From contig MTOU01000005.1 in NCBI GenBank assembly GCA_002011745.1, positions 1-43,221 on the forward strand: a stretch of DNA of 43,221 bases, given 5' to 3'. This document shows, one piece after another, positions 17,768 to 27,036 of the stretch (position 1 is the first letter of the stretch; every line of letters starts with the position of its first letter). The notes under the pieces were generated by a model that worked only from the letters and a program-made list of their open reading frames with translations, was not told the origin of the DNA and ran no database searches. The stretch comes from Nitrospirae bacterium JdFR-85 (GTDB lineage: Bacteria; Nitrospirota; Thermodesulfovibrionia; Thermodesulfovibrionales; JdFR-85). Made by a program: the position numbers and the translations under genes.

Positions 17768-19138
17768 CTACAAATTCCTTCGATAAAAGACCTTACGATC
17801 CACTTTAAGGAGTTCTGCTGCACGGGTTTTGTTGTTGTTACAGAGGTGAAGGGCTGTCTGAAGGACTTTGTCTATTATATTGTCCATTGTAAATTCTTCA
17901 ATGGAAAGAGTGATATTTATTTTATTCTTTTCAGGAAAATCTTCACCAGAAGGGTTTTTAGTTATAATAAGATGTTCAGGTTGTATAAGCTCATCTTCTA
18001 CCAGTATAGCTGCCCTTTCAAGACAGTTCTTTAACTCTCTAATATTACCTGGCCAACCATAATCTATTAGAACCTCCATTGCCTTCTGGGAAACTCCTGG
18101 AAGTCTCTTGCCAAGTTCCTTTCTGAACTGTGCTATAAAATGCTCAACAAGAAGTGGTATATCCTCTTTACGCTCTCTTAAAGGTGGCAAAGTAATTGGA
18201 AATGTGTTTATTCTATGGTAAAGGTCTTCACGGAATTTTCCTTCCTTCACTAACTGCTTAAGATCCTTATTTGTGGCTACAATGATACGAAAATCTGCTC
18301 TAATAGATTTATTAGATCCTACTTTCTCAAAAACCCGTTCTTCCAAAACTCTGAGAAGTTTTGCTTGAAGATCCAAGGGCATATCACCAATCTCATCCAG
18401 AAGAATAGTACCCCCTTGAGCAAGTTCAAATTTACCTTCTCTGTCTCTGTCAGCACCTGTGAATGCACCTTTCACATGACCAAACAATTCACTTTCAAAT
18501 AATGCAGGTGGTATCCCTGCACAGTTGACAGCTACAAATCTATTCTCCATCCTTTCACCTGCAAAATGTATAGCTCTGGCAAGCACTTCCTTCCCTGTAC
18601 CACTCTCACCATAGATGGCCACAGTAGTATCTGGTGTCTTTGCCACCTTCTCTGCAAGTCTAAGGGCGTCCCTCATCTTAGGAGAGTTTGTAACTATATT
18701 CTGAAAGCAGTACTGACTGCAGAGCTGTTCTTTTAGTTTCTTATTTGCCTCACTCAGCCTCCTGTAACTAAGGCTACGCCGAATAGTTGCAATAAGATTT
18801 TCGGGTTCACAGGGTTTCTCCAAATAGTCATCTGCCCCCTGTTTTATTGATATAACCGCCTTTGTAACACTGCCATGGGCAGTAAGCAGAATAAATGGCA
18901 TATCAGGATACCTTGCCTTTATTTCTCTCAGAAGTTCAATCCCATCCATTCTTGGCATCTGCTGATCAGACAGAACAAGATCAACATCGTGTTTCTCAAT
19001 CACTTCCAATGCCTCCACCCCATCTTCTGCTACAAGACACTTAAACCCCCCACGTGTTAGATTACGCTCCAATGTTTTACGGGCTATCTCACTGTCTTCA
19101 ACAATCAGGATGGTCGCTTTTGAATTCTCTGTTCCCAA
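17768..19138 (-). CDS. NtrC-family sigma-54-dependent response regulator
   Basis: A 456-residue three-domain activator. Receiver domain: VEDSE pocket, phospho-acceptor D58 (LSDQQMPRMDG) and Lys in LEKP. AAA+ domain: Walker A GESGTGKE (177-184), the sigma-54 contact loop GAFTGA (224-229), Walker B LLDEIGDM and an arginine-finger region. The C-terminal Fis-type helix-turn-helix (NKTRAAELLKVDRKVFYRR) is intact. It should open sigma-54 promoters when phosphorylated. No ATG exists at the 5' end. The TTG at 19138 is chosen because GGGAGAGG lies 8 bases upstream; a TTG at 19174 overlapping the kinase gene is the alternative. The kinase at 19161-22439 is the evident partner, and the tandem repeats at 17694 and 10936 are the proposed targets. 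Confidence 0.93.
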   Translation of the reverse strand: MGTENSKATILIVEDSEIARKTLERNLTRGGFKCLVAEDGVEALEVIEKHDVDLVLSDQQMPRMDGIELLREIKARYPDMPFILLTAHGSVTKAVISIKQGADDYLEKPCEPENLIATIRRSLSYRRLSEANKKLKEQLCSQYCFQNIVTNSPKMRDALRLAEKVAKTPDTTVAIYGESGTGKEVLARAIHFAGERMENRFVAVNCAGIPPALFESELFGHVKGAFTGADRDREGKFELAQGGTILLDEIGDMPLDLQAKLLRVLEERVFEKVGSNKSIRADFRIIVATNKDLKQLVKEGKFREDLYHRINTFPITLPPLRERKEDIPLLVEHFIAQFRKELGKRLPGVSQKAMEVLIDYGWPGNIRELKNCLERAAILVEDELIQPEHLIITKNPSGEDFPEKNKINITLSIEEFTMDNIIDKVLQTALHLCNNNKTRAAELLKVDRKVFYRRNL

Positions 19139-19160
19139 AGTTCTGACCTCTCCCTTTGAA

Positions 19161-22100
19161 TTAACCTGAAACAAATCCTTTTAGAGCCTCAACCAAATAT
19201 TCCATCTCCTTCTCCAATGCTTCGTACTCTTGCATAACCATTGACATATCCTTCTTACGCCCCATCACTTCCAGATTATAGGCCCTTTCTCGGGCCCTCT
19301 CAGCTCCGAAAGAGGCAAGTTCTGTCTTCAGTTTATGGGCTACACGGGCTAACCCCTCTGGATCATTTCTTTCTATAGCCTCTCTGATTCTTTCCAGTGA
19401 ATCTGGAGATTTTTTAATAAAGATCTCTGCAATCTCTTTTAAGAACTCTTCATCTCCTTCTACCAGTTTAAGTGCCTCTTTCAGATTAAATGCTTCCTCT
19501 TGAGCTTCTTTCTGAGGCACTATCCTCGATATAGTCTCAAATAGAACCTCTTTTCTTATAGGCTTTGATATGTAAGCATCCATCCCTGCATCAAGACAGC
19601 GCTGCATATCTTCTTTGAAGGCAAAGGCTGTTATAGCAATAATAGGAATATGACCTCCTATCACAGTCTCTCTTTCTCTTACTACTCGGGTTACCTCAAG
19701 TCCATCCATCTCAGGCATCTGCACATCCATTAATACCAGATCAAATCTAAAATTCTCTATAGCATCAAGTGCCTCACGACCATCTCTTGCTACTATAACC
19801 TTATGCCCCTCTTTCTCAAGCATACGGACTATCATCTTCTGGTTTATCTCATCATCTTCTGCAACCAGAACACTTAAAGAAGGGAGTTTCTTTGATGTCC
19901 AGATGGGTTTCAACATCTTTTTTCTCCTATCTGTTATTCTTACTTCTTCTTTCTGTTTTGAGAGAGCTTTAACAATAGTATTATACAACTCAGGTCTCTT
20001 TACTGGCTTTATAAGATAGGCAGAAATACCAAGAATCTTTGCCCTTGCAATATGATTACTTCTGTCTTCTGAGGTAAGCATCATAATAGTAGTCCCTTCA
20101 AGATCCTTATCATTCTTTATAGCACGTACAAACTCAAAACCATCCATCTCTGGCATCTTGCAGTCAACAAGCACAATATCATAGGGACTACCTGTCTCCT
20201 TCGCCTTTTTAAGCTCTTCAATGGCCTCTCTACCACTTTCAACTTCTGTTACTTTCATTCCCCATAGTGACAGTGTCTCTTTCAATATAAGCCGATTGGT
20301 AGCATTATCATCAACAACAAGGGCCTTCAAACCTTTCAGATCAATATATTCAGAGGGTTTAGCCACTGGCTTGTCTTGAATTCCGAAAGTGGCAGTAAAG
20401 TAAAAGGTGCTACCTCTGCCTTCTCTGCTTTCAACCCATATCCTACCCCCCATCAACTCAACCAGCCTCTTACTTATCGAAAGCCCCAGACCTGTACCAC
20501 TGTATTTTCTTGTGGTAGAAGAATCAATCTGTGTAAAGCTCTCAAATATATAATCCTGCTTCTCCTCAGGTATCCCGATACCTGTATCAGACACGGAAAA
20601 CAGGAGAGCACACTTACCATTTATCACCTCTTTCTTTTCTACAAGCAGATTTACCTCTCCTTCTTCAGTAAATTTTATTGCATTACTGAGAAGGTTCACC
20701 AACACTTGGCGGAGTCTACTGGGGTCTCCTACCAAATAGATTGGAACATCAGGACTGATATGGCAGGTAAGCTCTAAGTTCTTTTTATGTGCCCTGATAG
20801 CCATTATATCACAGGTCTTACAGACAACCTCTTCAAGGTCAAAATCTACAGTATGCAGTTCCAACTGTCCTGCCTCCACTTTGCTGAGGTCAAGTATATC
20901 ATTTATTAACTGAAGGAGATTCTCTCCCGCAGTCTTAAATATCTCCACATACTCAGCCTGCTCATCTGTAAGGTCTGTATCTTTTAGAAGCTCTGCCATA
21001 CCAATAATGGCATTCATTGGAGTCCTTATCTCATGGCTCATGGTGGCAAGGAACTCGCTCTTTGCCCTGTTTGCTGCCTCAGCAGCCTCCTTAGCAGCCT
21101 GTGCCTCTTCCTCCGCCTTCTTCCTCTCTGCTATCTCCTGTCTAAGGAGTTCATTTGAGCGGGATAGTTCTGCTGTTCTCTCCTCAACCCTCCTTTCCAG
21201 TTCACTTTGAGCCTTCTCAAGAGACTCAAGCATGGCATTAAAAATCTCTCCAAGCTCTCTGATTTCAGGAGGACCTCCTACCTCAACCTTCTTAGAGGTA
21301 AGACCCTTCTGATGAATCTCCTTCATGAGTGAGACAAGCTTTTTAACAGGCCTGTTCATGGTTTCACTGAAAACGATGGACAATGCTAAAGCAATACCAA
21401 GAAGAACTAAAGAGGTATAAAAGATCTTTCTACCAAGCCTTCTTGCAGGTGCTTCTATTTCATCCTTGTAAACAGAGGAGGCCACATACCAGTCAAGAGG
21501 CTCGAAATAGGCGACATAGGATTCCTTGGGATAGATATAGTTGCCTTTGTCATCAGGCCTATCCCATAGATACTCTAAAGGAACATCAGGATTTTGAGCC
21601 GCTTTCATAAGGTCCTCAACCATATATGTCCCTGTAACAGGATTTTTCAATTTTGAGACATCCTGGCCTGCCAGCACAGGATGAACAAGCATCTTCTTTT
21701 GACCATTGAAGATGAATATATATCCCGTCTTCGCAACCTTAACCCTTGCAAGAACCTTCCTGAGATTATCAAGCATTGCCTCCAGTTTTCGGGCTACTTC
21801 TTGCTCTATATCGTCAATATAGACTCCTGTACCGAGCACCCATCCCCATTCTGGGAAATGTTTCACATAGGCCAGCTTCTCCACAGGTTTCTCAGAATTC
21901 AACCTCCGCCACCAGTATGAGTAATACCCTTCTCCATACTTCCTTGCTATTTCTACCATTGGAGGCACTATAAGCTTACCATTAACGTCACGTACCTTTG
22001 AGTAGTCCTTACCATGTAACCTTGGGTCAGGATGGGATATAAGAACTGAGTTATAATCAGACACCCAGATATAGTCATTATTACCAAATCTATATGTTCT

Positions 22101-22439
22101 TAACTCTTCAAGTATTCTCCTTTTGGCTGTCTCCTCGTCAATCAATCCTTTTTGAACTCTTTCATACACCTTTCTTATTGCAGCTTCCTGGAGGGTTATT
22201 ATGTCTTTGATGTGTCTTTTATGAAGCTCAAGAGAAGACTGTTTGTAATAAAGGAGGTCATTATACTCATTCTCTATCTGAAGCATCACCAGTTTCAGGA
22301 CATTCCGGGCTGATTCCTCTTCTGCATTAAACATGGCAGTAACCACTTCCTGTCTGGTGAGCAACATAAAAGTAGCGGTAATAAAAACCACTATTCCACC
22401 TATCAGTAGGAGAGTCCTTGCTCTTAAAGAGAGTCTCAT
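19161..22439 (-). CDS. Cache-domain hybrid histidine kinase (HK-REC-REC-Hpt)
   Basis: A 1092-residue membrane phosphorelay kinase. TM1 (about 9-28) and TM2 (about 338-357) bracket a periplasmic double sCache_2 sensor ([19 protein letters not shown]). HAMP and a coiled coil (360-460) follow, then HisKA (H469 in MSHEIRTP), HATPase_c (NAIKF, DTGIGIP, GTGLGLS), receiver 1 (D759), receiver 2 (D905) and a C-terminal Hpt domain with H1035 ([12 protein letters not shown]). All phosphotransfer residues are present, giving a full BarA-like relay ending on Hpt, from which the NtrC-type regulator encoded just downstream would be charged. The sensor half closely resembles that of the kinase at 1-1683. The two genes are likely co-transcribed. 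Confidence 0.95.
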   Translation of the reverse strand: MRLSLRARTLLLIGGIVVFITATFMLLTRQEVVTAMFNAEEESARNVLKLVMLQIENEYNDLLYYKQSSLELHKRHIKDIITLQEAAIRKVYERVQKGLIDEETAKRRILEELRTYRFGNNDYIWVSDYNSVLISHPDPRLHGKDYSKVRDVNGKLIVPPMVEIARKYGEGYYSYWWRRLNSEKPVEKLAYVKHFPEWGWVLGTGVYIDDIEQEVARKLEAMLDNLRKVLARVKVAKTGYIFIFNGQKKMLVHPVLAGQDVSKLKNPVTGTYMVEDLMKAAQNPDVPLEYLWDRPDDKGNYIYPKESYVAYFEPLDWYVASSVYKDEIEAPARRLGRKIFYTSLVLLGIALALSIVFSETMNRPVKKLVSLMKEIHQKGLTSKKVEVGGPPEIRELGEIFNAMLESLEKAQSELERRVEERTAELSRSNELLRQEIAERKKAEEEAQAAKEAAEAANRAKSEFLATMSHEIRTPMNAIIGMAELLKDTDLTDEQAEYVEIFKTAGENLLQLINDILDLSKVEAGQLELHTVDFDLEEVVCKTCDIMAIRAHKKNLELTCHISPDVPIYLVGDPSRLRQVLVNLLSNAIKFTEEGEVNLLVEKKEVINGKCALLFSVSDTGIGIPEEKQDYIFESFTQIDSSTTRKYSGTGLGLSISKRLVELMGGRIWVESREGRGSTFYFTATFGIQDKPVAKPSEYIDLKGLKALVVDDNATNRLILKETLSLWGMKVTEVESGREAIEELKKAKETGSPYDIVLVDCKMPEMDGFEFVRAIKNDKDLEGTTIMMLTSEDRSNHIARAKILGISAYLIKPVKRPELYNTIVKALSKQKEEVRITDRRKKMLKPIWTSKKLPSLSVLVAEDDEINQKMIVRMLEKEGHKVIVARDGREALDAIENFRFDLVLMDVQMPEMDGLEVTRVVRERETVIGGHIPIIAITAFAFKEDMQRCLDAGMDAYISKPIRKEVLFETISRIVPQKEAQEEAFNLKEALKLVEGDEEFLKEIAEIFIKKSPDSLERIREAIERNDPEGLARVAHKLKTELASFGAERARERAYNLEVMGRKKDMSMVMQEYEALEKEMEYLVEALKGFVSG

Positions 22440-22492
22440 AGTCTAATTAGCCCATTTTTGAAGCAGCTTTGTAAAAAGAGAACTTCAGCTCA

Positions 22493-23656
22493 CTAATTTT
22501 TAGTACTTTTAATATAAAAAACCGAAGCAAAAAAGGCAAGAAGACCTCCACATGCAAATGCATAGTTATAACCTAAATATTTCCAGATAATACCAAAAAT
22601 AAGACTCGCTGGTAGAGAGGCCACCCCCACAGAGGCATGATATAAACCAAAAGCACGTCCCCTTTTGCTGGAAGGAACTATTCTGTAAACCCAAGCCCTT
22701 TCAGCAGGTTCAGAAATACCATAATAAAGGCCGTAGATTAGAAATAGAACCAATACATACGTCTTTCCCTCAACCAATGCAAAAAGGAGATACACTCCTG
22801 CATAAAAGAGCCATCCTAAGAACACCATTGTTCTTGGACCAAAATGGTCAACAAATCTTCCTCCAATATAATTTGTAAACATCTTTACAGTATGAAAGGC
22901 TGCCCAGAGAAATACTACTGTAGAGGCATTGATCCCCTCTTCTGTGAGTCTCAGAATCAAAAAGGCATCTGTAGAGTTACCAAGTGTAAATATTACAAGA
23001 GCCACCAAAAAATAATAAAAGTCCTTCTGTACAGATGTAGAACTTTCATCTTCTTTAGCCTGCAATTCTCTTTTCTTCACAACCGACTCCCTTTCTTTCA
23101 CAAAGAACTTCAATGTGAAAATCACCATCACCCCAGGTATTACTGAGAGAAGAAAAATACTTCTTATGGAAAGTCCCACAAACTTCAAGAGATACACAGC
23201 CACAAGAGGCCCTATTACAGCACCTGCATGGTCCATTGCTCTGTGTAGTCCATAGGCACGACCTATTATTCTTCCTTCTGTTACATCTCCTATCAATGCA
23301 TCCCTGGGAGAGGTCCTGATACCCTTTCCTGTTCTATCTAAAAATCTGAATATAAGCACCTGATACCAGGCAGTAGCAATCCCGATTAGTGGTTTTGATA
23401 GGGTAGATAGGGTATATCCTGCAAAAACCAGTCCTTTCCTTTTCCCTGTTCTGTCTGTAAGATAACCCGAAAGGATTTTCAGAATCGACGCTGTTAACTC
23501 GGCGATACCTTCTATCAGACCCAGCGCAATTGTTCCTGCATTAAGAACAGTGGTTAAAAAGATGGGCAGAAGTGGATAAATCATCTCTGAGGAGAGGTCT
23601 GTAAGAAGACTTACCACACCAAGGGCGATTACTGTTGTAGAAAGCTTTTTCTTCAC
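22493..23656 (-). CDS. MFS transporter
   Basis: A 387-residue inner-membrane protein with about 12 hydrophobic segments. The MFS signature between helices 2 and 3 is GYLTDRTGKRKG, and RFLDRTGKGIRTSPRDALIGD follows helix 4, a pattern common in a broad MFS subgroup annotated as multidrug-type exporters in anaerobes. The central cytoplasmic loop (about 180-205) is charged. The start is a GTG at 23656 with no clear ribosome site, so it is uncertain. It stands between the hybrid kinase gene and a gene remnant. The substrate cannot be deduced. Confidence 0.85.
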   Translation of the reverse strand: MKKKLSTTVIALGVVSLLTDLSSEMIYPLLPIFLTTVLNAGTIALGLIEGIAELTASILKILSGYLTDRTGKRKGLVFAGYTLSTLSKPLIGIATAWYQVLIFRFLDRTGKGIRTSPRDALIGDVTEGRIIGRAYGLHRAMDHAGAVIGPLVAVYLLKFVGLSIRSIFLLSVIPGVMVIFTLKFFVKERESVVKKRELQAKEDESSTSVQKDFYYFLVALVIFTLGNSTDAFLILRLTEEGINASTVVFLWAAFHTVKMFTNYIGGRFVDHFGPRTMVFLGWLFYAGVYLLFALVEGKTYVLVLFLIYGLYYGISEPAERAWVYRIVPSSKRGRAFGLYHASVGVASLPASLIFGIIWKYLGYNYAFACGGLLAFFASVFYIKSTKN

Positions 23657-23683
23657 TTTACTTAATTGTTAGTGATTCCCTCT

Positions 23684-23822
23684 TCATAATGTCCTTCTCC
23701 CCTTTTCTCGAGGCTTCATCTTCCTATAAATCAGATAACAGGCATGAGAACCTGTCTCTGAAGCCTCCCAGGATATACTCTCCTGAGTCACTCAGCTTTT
23801 CTTTTACTTCAACAACTCTCAT
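23684..23822 (-). pseudogene. Remnant of a small protein gene, frameshifted and truncated
   Basis: From an ATG at 23822 the minus strand encodes MRVVEVKEKLSDSGEYILGG, then runs to a stop at 23724. A shift of one base near 23760-23765 joins it to SETGSHACYLIY followed by RKMKPREKGRRTL and a TGA at 23684. The combined reading resembles the N-terminus of small cupin-like proteins with a conserved GSHACYxIYG motif (recalled pattern, not searched). The rest of the domain is missing, so this looks like a decayed 5' fragment. A possible AAGG ribosome site precedes the ATG. Nothing else was seen in the 195 bp between the neighbouring genes. Confidence 0.38.
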
Positions 23823-23851
23823 ACTTAACTACCTTGTCTGCCCTGCTTTAA

Positions 23852-24199
23852 TTATTCTTCAAGATACTCTATAAACCTCATACCTTTAACATCTGGTCTC
23901 GGTAGTCTCTGTGATTCCAGCCTCTGATGATAATACTTTATCGTATCTTCCATCTCTTTCATTGTCTCCACAAGCAGAAATCTGGCATAGGCCTCTGTAT
24001 TGTCAAATATAAGTCTCCTTAACCTCTCTTTCAGGGTGAGAAAATAACAGTAATAAAAGAGTTCTTCATTAGGTGGATAACATTGAAGTAGAATAGCTTC
24101 TTTTGCCTTTTTCAGGAAAAAGACCCTTTCAGAAGGGGTAAACTCTCTCAAAAATTTCTCTTTCAATTCTCTTCTGAGTATGGCAGAATTGTTTATCAT
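23852..24199 (-). CDS. Hypothetical 115-residue helical protein
   Basis: I do not recognise this protein. It is strongly charged, predicted mostly helical, and has no signal peptide, membrane helix or metal-binding motif (single Cys pair C40 and C51 only). The segment LTLKERLRRLIFDNTEAYARFLLVETMKEMEDTI could be a long amphipathic helix. The ATG at 24199 lies 95 bp from the divergent yjbQ start, so the two share a promoter region. The reading frame and codon use resemble the neighbours, supporting a real gene, but no role can be assigned. Confidence 0.7.
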   Translation of the reverse strand: MINNSAILRRELKEKFLREFTPSERVFFLKKAKEAILLQCYPPNEELFYYCYFLTLKERLRRLIFDNTEAYARFLLVETMKEMEDTIKYYHQRLESQRLPRPDVKGMRFIEYLEE

Positions 24200-24237
24200 C
24201 CTAAGTTTAATATTCAGATTTGGATAACACTTCTCAT

Positions 24238-24268
24238 TTGCGACAACAAGATACTCTTTTGTTATAAT
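24238..24268 (+). promoter_or_regulatory. Sigma-70-like promoter of yjbQ
   Basis: A consensus -10 TATAAT (24263-24268) is preceded by TTGCGA (24238-24243) at 19 bp, slightly long. It would start transcription near 24275, just ahead of the AGGAGGG ribosome site and ATG at 24294. Confidence 0.5.
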
Positions 24269-24293
24269 ACCAAAAACCAGGAGGGTAGAAATA

Positions 24294-24698
24294 ATGATAA
24301 AACAGATCTCAATAAAAACATCTTCAAGGATAGAGATGGTTGATATTACATCAAAGGTTGAAGAGGTTGTAAGAGACTCTGGAATAAAGGAGGGTATCTG
24401 TTATATATATGTGCCTCATACCACTGCAGGGATTACTATTAATGAAGGTGCAGACCCTTCTGTTGTGAAGGATATAAACCAAACCCTTCGGAAGCTGGTT
24501 CCACCAGATGCAGGCTACTCGCATCTTGAGGGGAATGCGGACTCTCATATAAAGACCACAATTGTGGGGCCCAATACATTTGTATTTATTGAGGGAGGCA
24601 GGCTACAGCTTGGCACATGGCAGTCTATATTCTTCTGTGAGTTTGATGGTCCAAGATCCCGTAAGGCCCTAATAAAAATTATTCCTGACAGGATATGA
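24294..24698 (+). CDS. yjbQ: YjbQ/UPF0047 family protein
   Basis: A 134-residue cytoplasmic protein matching the YjbQ (UPF0047) family over its whole length: [14 protein letters not shown] (42-55), the HxEGN-D-H block (H77, E79, N81, D83, H85), [10 protein letters not shown] and EFDGPR. The clustered His/Asp residues are thought to bind metal. Members have thiamine-phosphate synthase-like activity in complementation tests, but the physiological role is unsettled. The start has an AGGAGGG ribosome site. Its stop overlaps the ferredoxin start (ATGA), so the two are translated together. Confidence 0.93.
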   Translation: MIKQISIKTSSRIEMVDITSKVEEVVRDSGIKEGICYIYVPHTTAGITINEGADPSVVKDINQTLRKLVPPDAGYSHLEGNADSHIKTTIVGPNTFVFIEGGRLQLGTWQSIFFCEFDGPRSRKALIKIIPDRI

Positions 24699-24940
24699 AA
24701 GGAAAGATAGAGATAGACAGAGAACTCTGCAAGGGATGTGCGTATTGTGTAATCACCTGCCCCAAAAAAATCATCGACATTGATAAAAAATTCAATTCTG
24801 CTGGATACTATCCGGCAGTATGCATAAGACCAGAGGAATGCACTGGCTGTGCCCTCTGTGCAGAAATCTGTCCTGAGATAGCCATAGAGGTCTGGAAAGT
24901 AGAGGCCCCCAACAAAAGCGAGGGCCTGCTACAGGGTTAA
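24695..24940 (+). CDS. 2x[4Fe-4S] ferredoxin, 2-oxoacid oxidoreductase delta-like
   Basis: An 81-residue protein with two CxxCxxCxxxCP clusters (C12, C15, C18, C22 and C49, C52, C55, C59), each able to hold a [4Fe-4S] centre. The spacing between clusters and the [10 protein letters not shown] segment resemble the delta subunit (KorD/VorD type) of 2-oxoacid:ferredoxin oxidoreductases. The alpha, beta and gamma subunits that normally follow are absent, and the gene ends overlapping the stop of a convergent gene. It may serve an oxidoreductase encoded elsewhere or act as a free ferredoxin. Confidence 0.88.
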   Translation: MKGKIEIDRELCKGCAYCVITCPKKIIDIDKKFNSAGYYPAVCIRPEECTGCALCAEICPEIAIEVWKVEAPNKSEGLLQG

Positions 24941-25422
24941 TCGTTCTGCCTTTCAGGAAATCTTCTTTTTTTCTCTAAGAATCTTTTTATCTGGTGTGAA
25001 AACCTCTCAGAGAATACAAGATATCTTGCCTGCTCCTCTGGAGTAAGCACCTCTGCAAGGGCATCCATTTCTTTCTTTCTCAACTCTGCAAATGCAATAT
25101 GGGTATGAAGTATTTCATTGATTAGACCTTCTACTCTTTCAGAAGATATCCTCTTAGAGTCAATTGCCTCTTTCAACCTCTCCATAAGCTCTCTTCTCTT
25201 CAAAATTAACCTCTCTCTCTCCTCATCAAACCTCTTAAGAATAGAAAACACCCTCTCTGCCCTTTTACCCTTCAGATCCAGTGCATTCATTAATTCCCAG
25301 TTTCTAAGAGTAATTATCCTCTCTTTCAAGACTTCAGGAGAATGTCTTCTGTCTGGGTTAGCATAGACAAAGACAGGCAGTAGTGCTACCAAAAGGGTTA
25401 TCAATAAGATCCTCCTTTTCAT
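24937..25422 (-). CDS. Exported Spy/CpxP-like (LTxxQ-type) protein
   Basis: A 161-residue protein with an N-terminal signal peptide (MKRRILLITLLVALLPVFVYA) and an all-helical, highly charged mature part ending in TPEEQARYLVF, the LTPEQ-like motif of Spy/CpxP and heavy-metal-resistance proteins. Such periplasmic proteins act as chaperones or stress sensors. The ATG at 25422 is preferred over 25449 because GGAGGTG lies just upstream. It is the last of four genes led by an ECF sigma factor and its anti-sigma factor, which fits an envelope-stress role. Its stop overlaps the ferredoxin stop on the other strand. Confidence 0.8.
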   Translation of the reverse strand: MKRRILLITLLVALLPVFVYANPDRRHSPEVLKERIITLRNWELMNALDLKGKRAERVFSILKRFDEERERLILKRRELMERLKEAIDSKRISSERVEGLINEILHTHIAFAELRKKEMDALAEVLTPEEQARYLVFSERFSHQIKRFLEKKRRFPERQND

Positions 25423-25462
25423 GCTACACCTCCAAATATTGGTATTCACTGTTAATGTTTGA

Positions 25463-25918
25463 TCATCTTACTATAATTATTGGGAAACCTTTGGGATGAT
25501 AACCCTCAGAGCCTATGTATATCTTCATAGGTCTGTATCTACCATCTATTTTGAGCTCAACCAGCAGTTCTCTGCCTCTCCACCTGAAGTCAAATCCGTC
25601 TATACCTACGGAAGAGGTTGCTGCAAAGTGTATCTTCCTGCCTTTCTTCCATACCCTGTCTCCACGTTCAAGCTTATAGCGGTGGGTGATAAAGAGATTT
25701 CCATCAGGACTCCAGAGTCTGCCACTGAAGTGATGTACTCTGTTAAAGCCTGTCCATCTCAGATGCCACCCTCCAGAATCATGCCAGAGTTCATACCTAA
25801 GCCCTGAGGCAGTGGGTTTTCCCTCTGCCCTGAACGCCCTAATCGCCCATACACTGGTTGTAAGAAAGGCAATGGTTATTACAAACACAAATACCAACAA
25901 CCACTTCTTTTTTCTCAT
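25463..25918 (-). CDS. Exported protein of unknown function, beta-rich
   Basis: A ~151-residue protein not recognised by family. The N-terminus is a signal peptide or anchor (basic MRKKK, then a hydrophobic stretch ending near ATTSVWA). The mature part is rich in Trp, Arg, Gly and His with short alternating strands (YELWHDSGGWHLRWTGF), suggesting a small beta-sandwich or barrel in the periplasm. The start is set by AGGAGG ahead of two adjacent ATGs (25921 and 25918); 25918 gives the better spacing. It lies between the anti-sigma gene (about 10 bp) and the Spy-like gene, so it is probably part of the ECF sigma regulon. Confidence 0.72.
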   Translation of the reverse strand: MRKKKWLLVFVFVITIAFLTTSVWAIRAFRAEGKPTASGLRYELWHDSGGWHLRWTGFNRVHHFSGRLWSPDGNLFITHRYKLERGDRVWKKGRKIHFAATSSVGIDGFDFRWRGRELLVELKIDGRYRPMKIYIGSEGYHPKGFPIIIVR

Positions 25919-25929
25919 CATACACCTCC

Positions 25930-26421
25930 TTAATAATAGATAAGCTCCCATTCATCTGGAAAATCGTATATATAAACCTCTCTTTGATATTCTTTATATA
26001 CCTCATTGTTTAAATAGGCAAAATATTCTTCTTCAAAAAGTTCATTAGCCAGGGGTTCCACAAACATAACCTCAAGATCATCCATGGTGAGAGAGGGCTG
26101 CTGATACAAAGGCCAGAGTATTATAAAAAGCAGGACAACAACCGTCATAGGGACAAAGGCCAGTCTCCACCAATGCTTCAGAACACTTTTAGAAGGCCCA
26201 AGCTTTATTCCAGAATGGACACCCTCTCTGATAGAATCCCAGAGTCTATCAGGCACATCTTTGTGAAGCATCGACCTTATATCCTCAATACCTTTACGGA
26301 GAACCTTCATCTCTACACTACAGGCGTCACAATGCTTTAAATGCTCTTCTGCCTCCAATGGTAACTGTCTACCTGTAGCCACCTCTTCACCAAACCTTTC
26401 CCAAAACTCTTCACACCTCAT
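25930..26421 (-). CDS. Membrane anti-sigma factor with zinc-binding (ZAS) domain
   Basis: A 163-residue protein. The cytoplasmic N-terminus has the ZAS motif HxxxCxxC (H27, C31, C34), and a single membrane helix (LAFVPMTVVVLLFIILWPLY, about 90-110) is followed by an acidic periplasmic tail rich in Glu and Tyr. This is the normal layout of an anti-sigma factor that holds an ECF sigma factor at the membrane until an envelope signal arrives. It overlaps the sigma gene by 11 bp, which keeps the two in balance. The tail has no recognisable sensor fold. Confidence 0.88.
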   Translation of the reverse strand: MRCEEFWERFGEEVATGRQLPLEAEEHLKHCDACSVEMKVLRKGIEDIRSMLHKDVPDRLWDSIREGVHSGIKLGPSKSVLKHWWRLAFVPMTVVVLLFIILWPLYQQPSLTMDDLEVMFVEPLANELFEEEYFAYLNNEVYKEYQREVYIYDFPDEWELIYY

Positions 26422-26944
26422 AGCCTTTCTCCCTCAATGTCTTAGAAAGGTTCTTTATACCAAAATGAAAACTCGTTCTTACTGACTCAGGAGTAATATT
26501 AAGCATCTCTGCAATCTCATGAAACCTGAGACCATGATAAATCCTCAGCAATACCACCTCCTTCTGTCTTGTAGAGAGAGAGCCGATAGCTTCAAGAAGA
26601 AGCCTCTTCTGTTCCTTCTTAATCGTCTCTTCTTCAGGATCTGCTTTACAGTCCACCACATTGGGTGGCTCCATAATGCTTGTTTTTACTGAACGGAGAC
26701 TGTCCTTTGCAGTGTTAATGGCTATGCTTAGAAGCCACTGTCTAAATTTTTTTCTATTACGCAACTTTTTAAGCCTTCTGAATGCCTTTATGAATGTCTT
26801 CTGTGTGATATCCTTTGCCTCCTCAATATCCATAACTAAACCCCTTACTAAATAAAAGACCTCTTTTTGATACCTCACCACAAGAGCATCAAATGCCTCA
26901 ATGTCTCCCTTAATACATTCTTCAACCAACTGTTCATCATTCAT
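26411..26944 (-). CDS. ECF-type RNA polymerase sigma factor
   Basis: A 177-residue sigma factor containing only regions 2 and 4. Region 2: YQKEVFYLVRGLV, then DITQKTFIKAFRRL and FRQWLLSIAINTAKDSLR. Region 4: LSTRQKEVVLLRIYHGLRFHEIAEMLNITPESVRTSF, a helix-turn-helix for -35 recognition. It leads the group sigma, anti-sigma, exported beta-rich protein and Spy-like protein, and lies 92 bp after the end of the two-CW kinase gene. That 92-bp gap probably carries its promoter, but I could not identify a convincing ECF site in it. Confidence 0.93.
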   Translation of the reverse strand: MNDEQLVEECIKGDIEAFDALVVRYQKEVFYLVRGLVMDIEEAKDITQKTFIKAFRRLKKLRNRKKFRQWLLSIAINTAKDSLRSVKTSIMEPPNVVDCKADPEEETIKKEQKRLLLEAIGSLSTRQKEVVLLRIYHGLRFHEIAEMLNITPESVRTSFHFGIKNLSKTLREKGYEV

Positions 26945-27036
26945 CTGTTTCTATCCTATTAGACGATGATTTATCCTAAAATGTTTAATCTAAGAATAAC
27001 ACAATATGGTAGGAGATAGACTGGATAGATTCCAAG

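Noticed and set aside
23689-23874. Plus-strand 61-codon open frame between the MFS gene and the 115-residue gene
   Set aside because: Low-complexity Ser/Leu composition, no ribosome site, and the minus strand carries a more protein-like remnant.
24903-24927. Inverted repeat AGGCCC/GGGCCT with a 13-base loop near the end of the ferredoxin gene as a terminator
   Set aside because: It lies inside the coding sequence and has no T-tract on either side.
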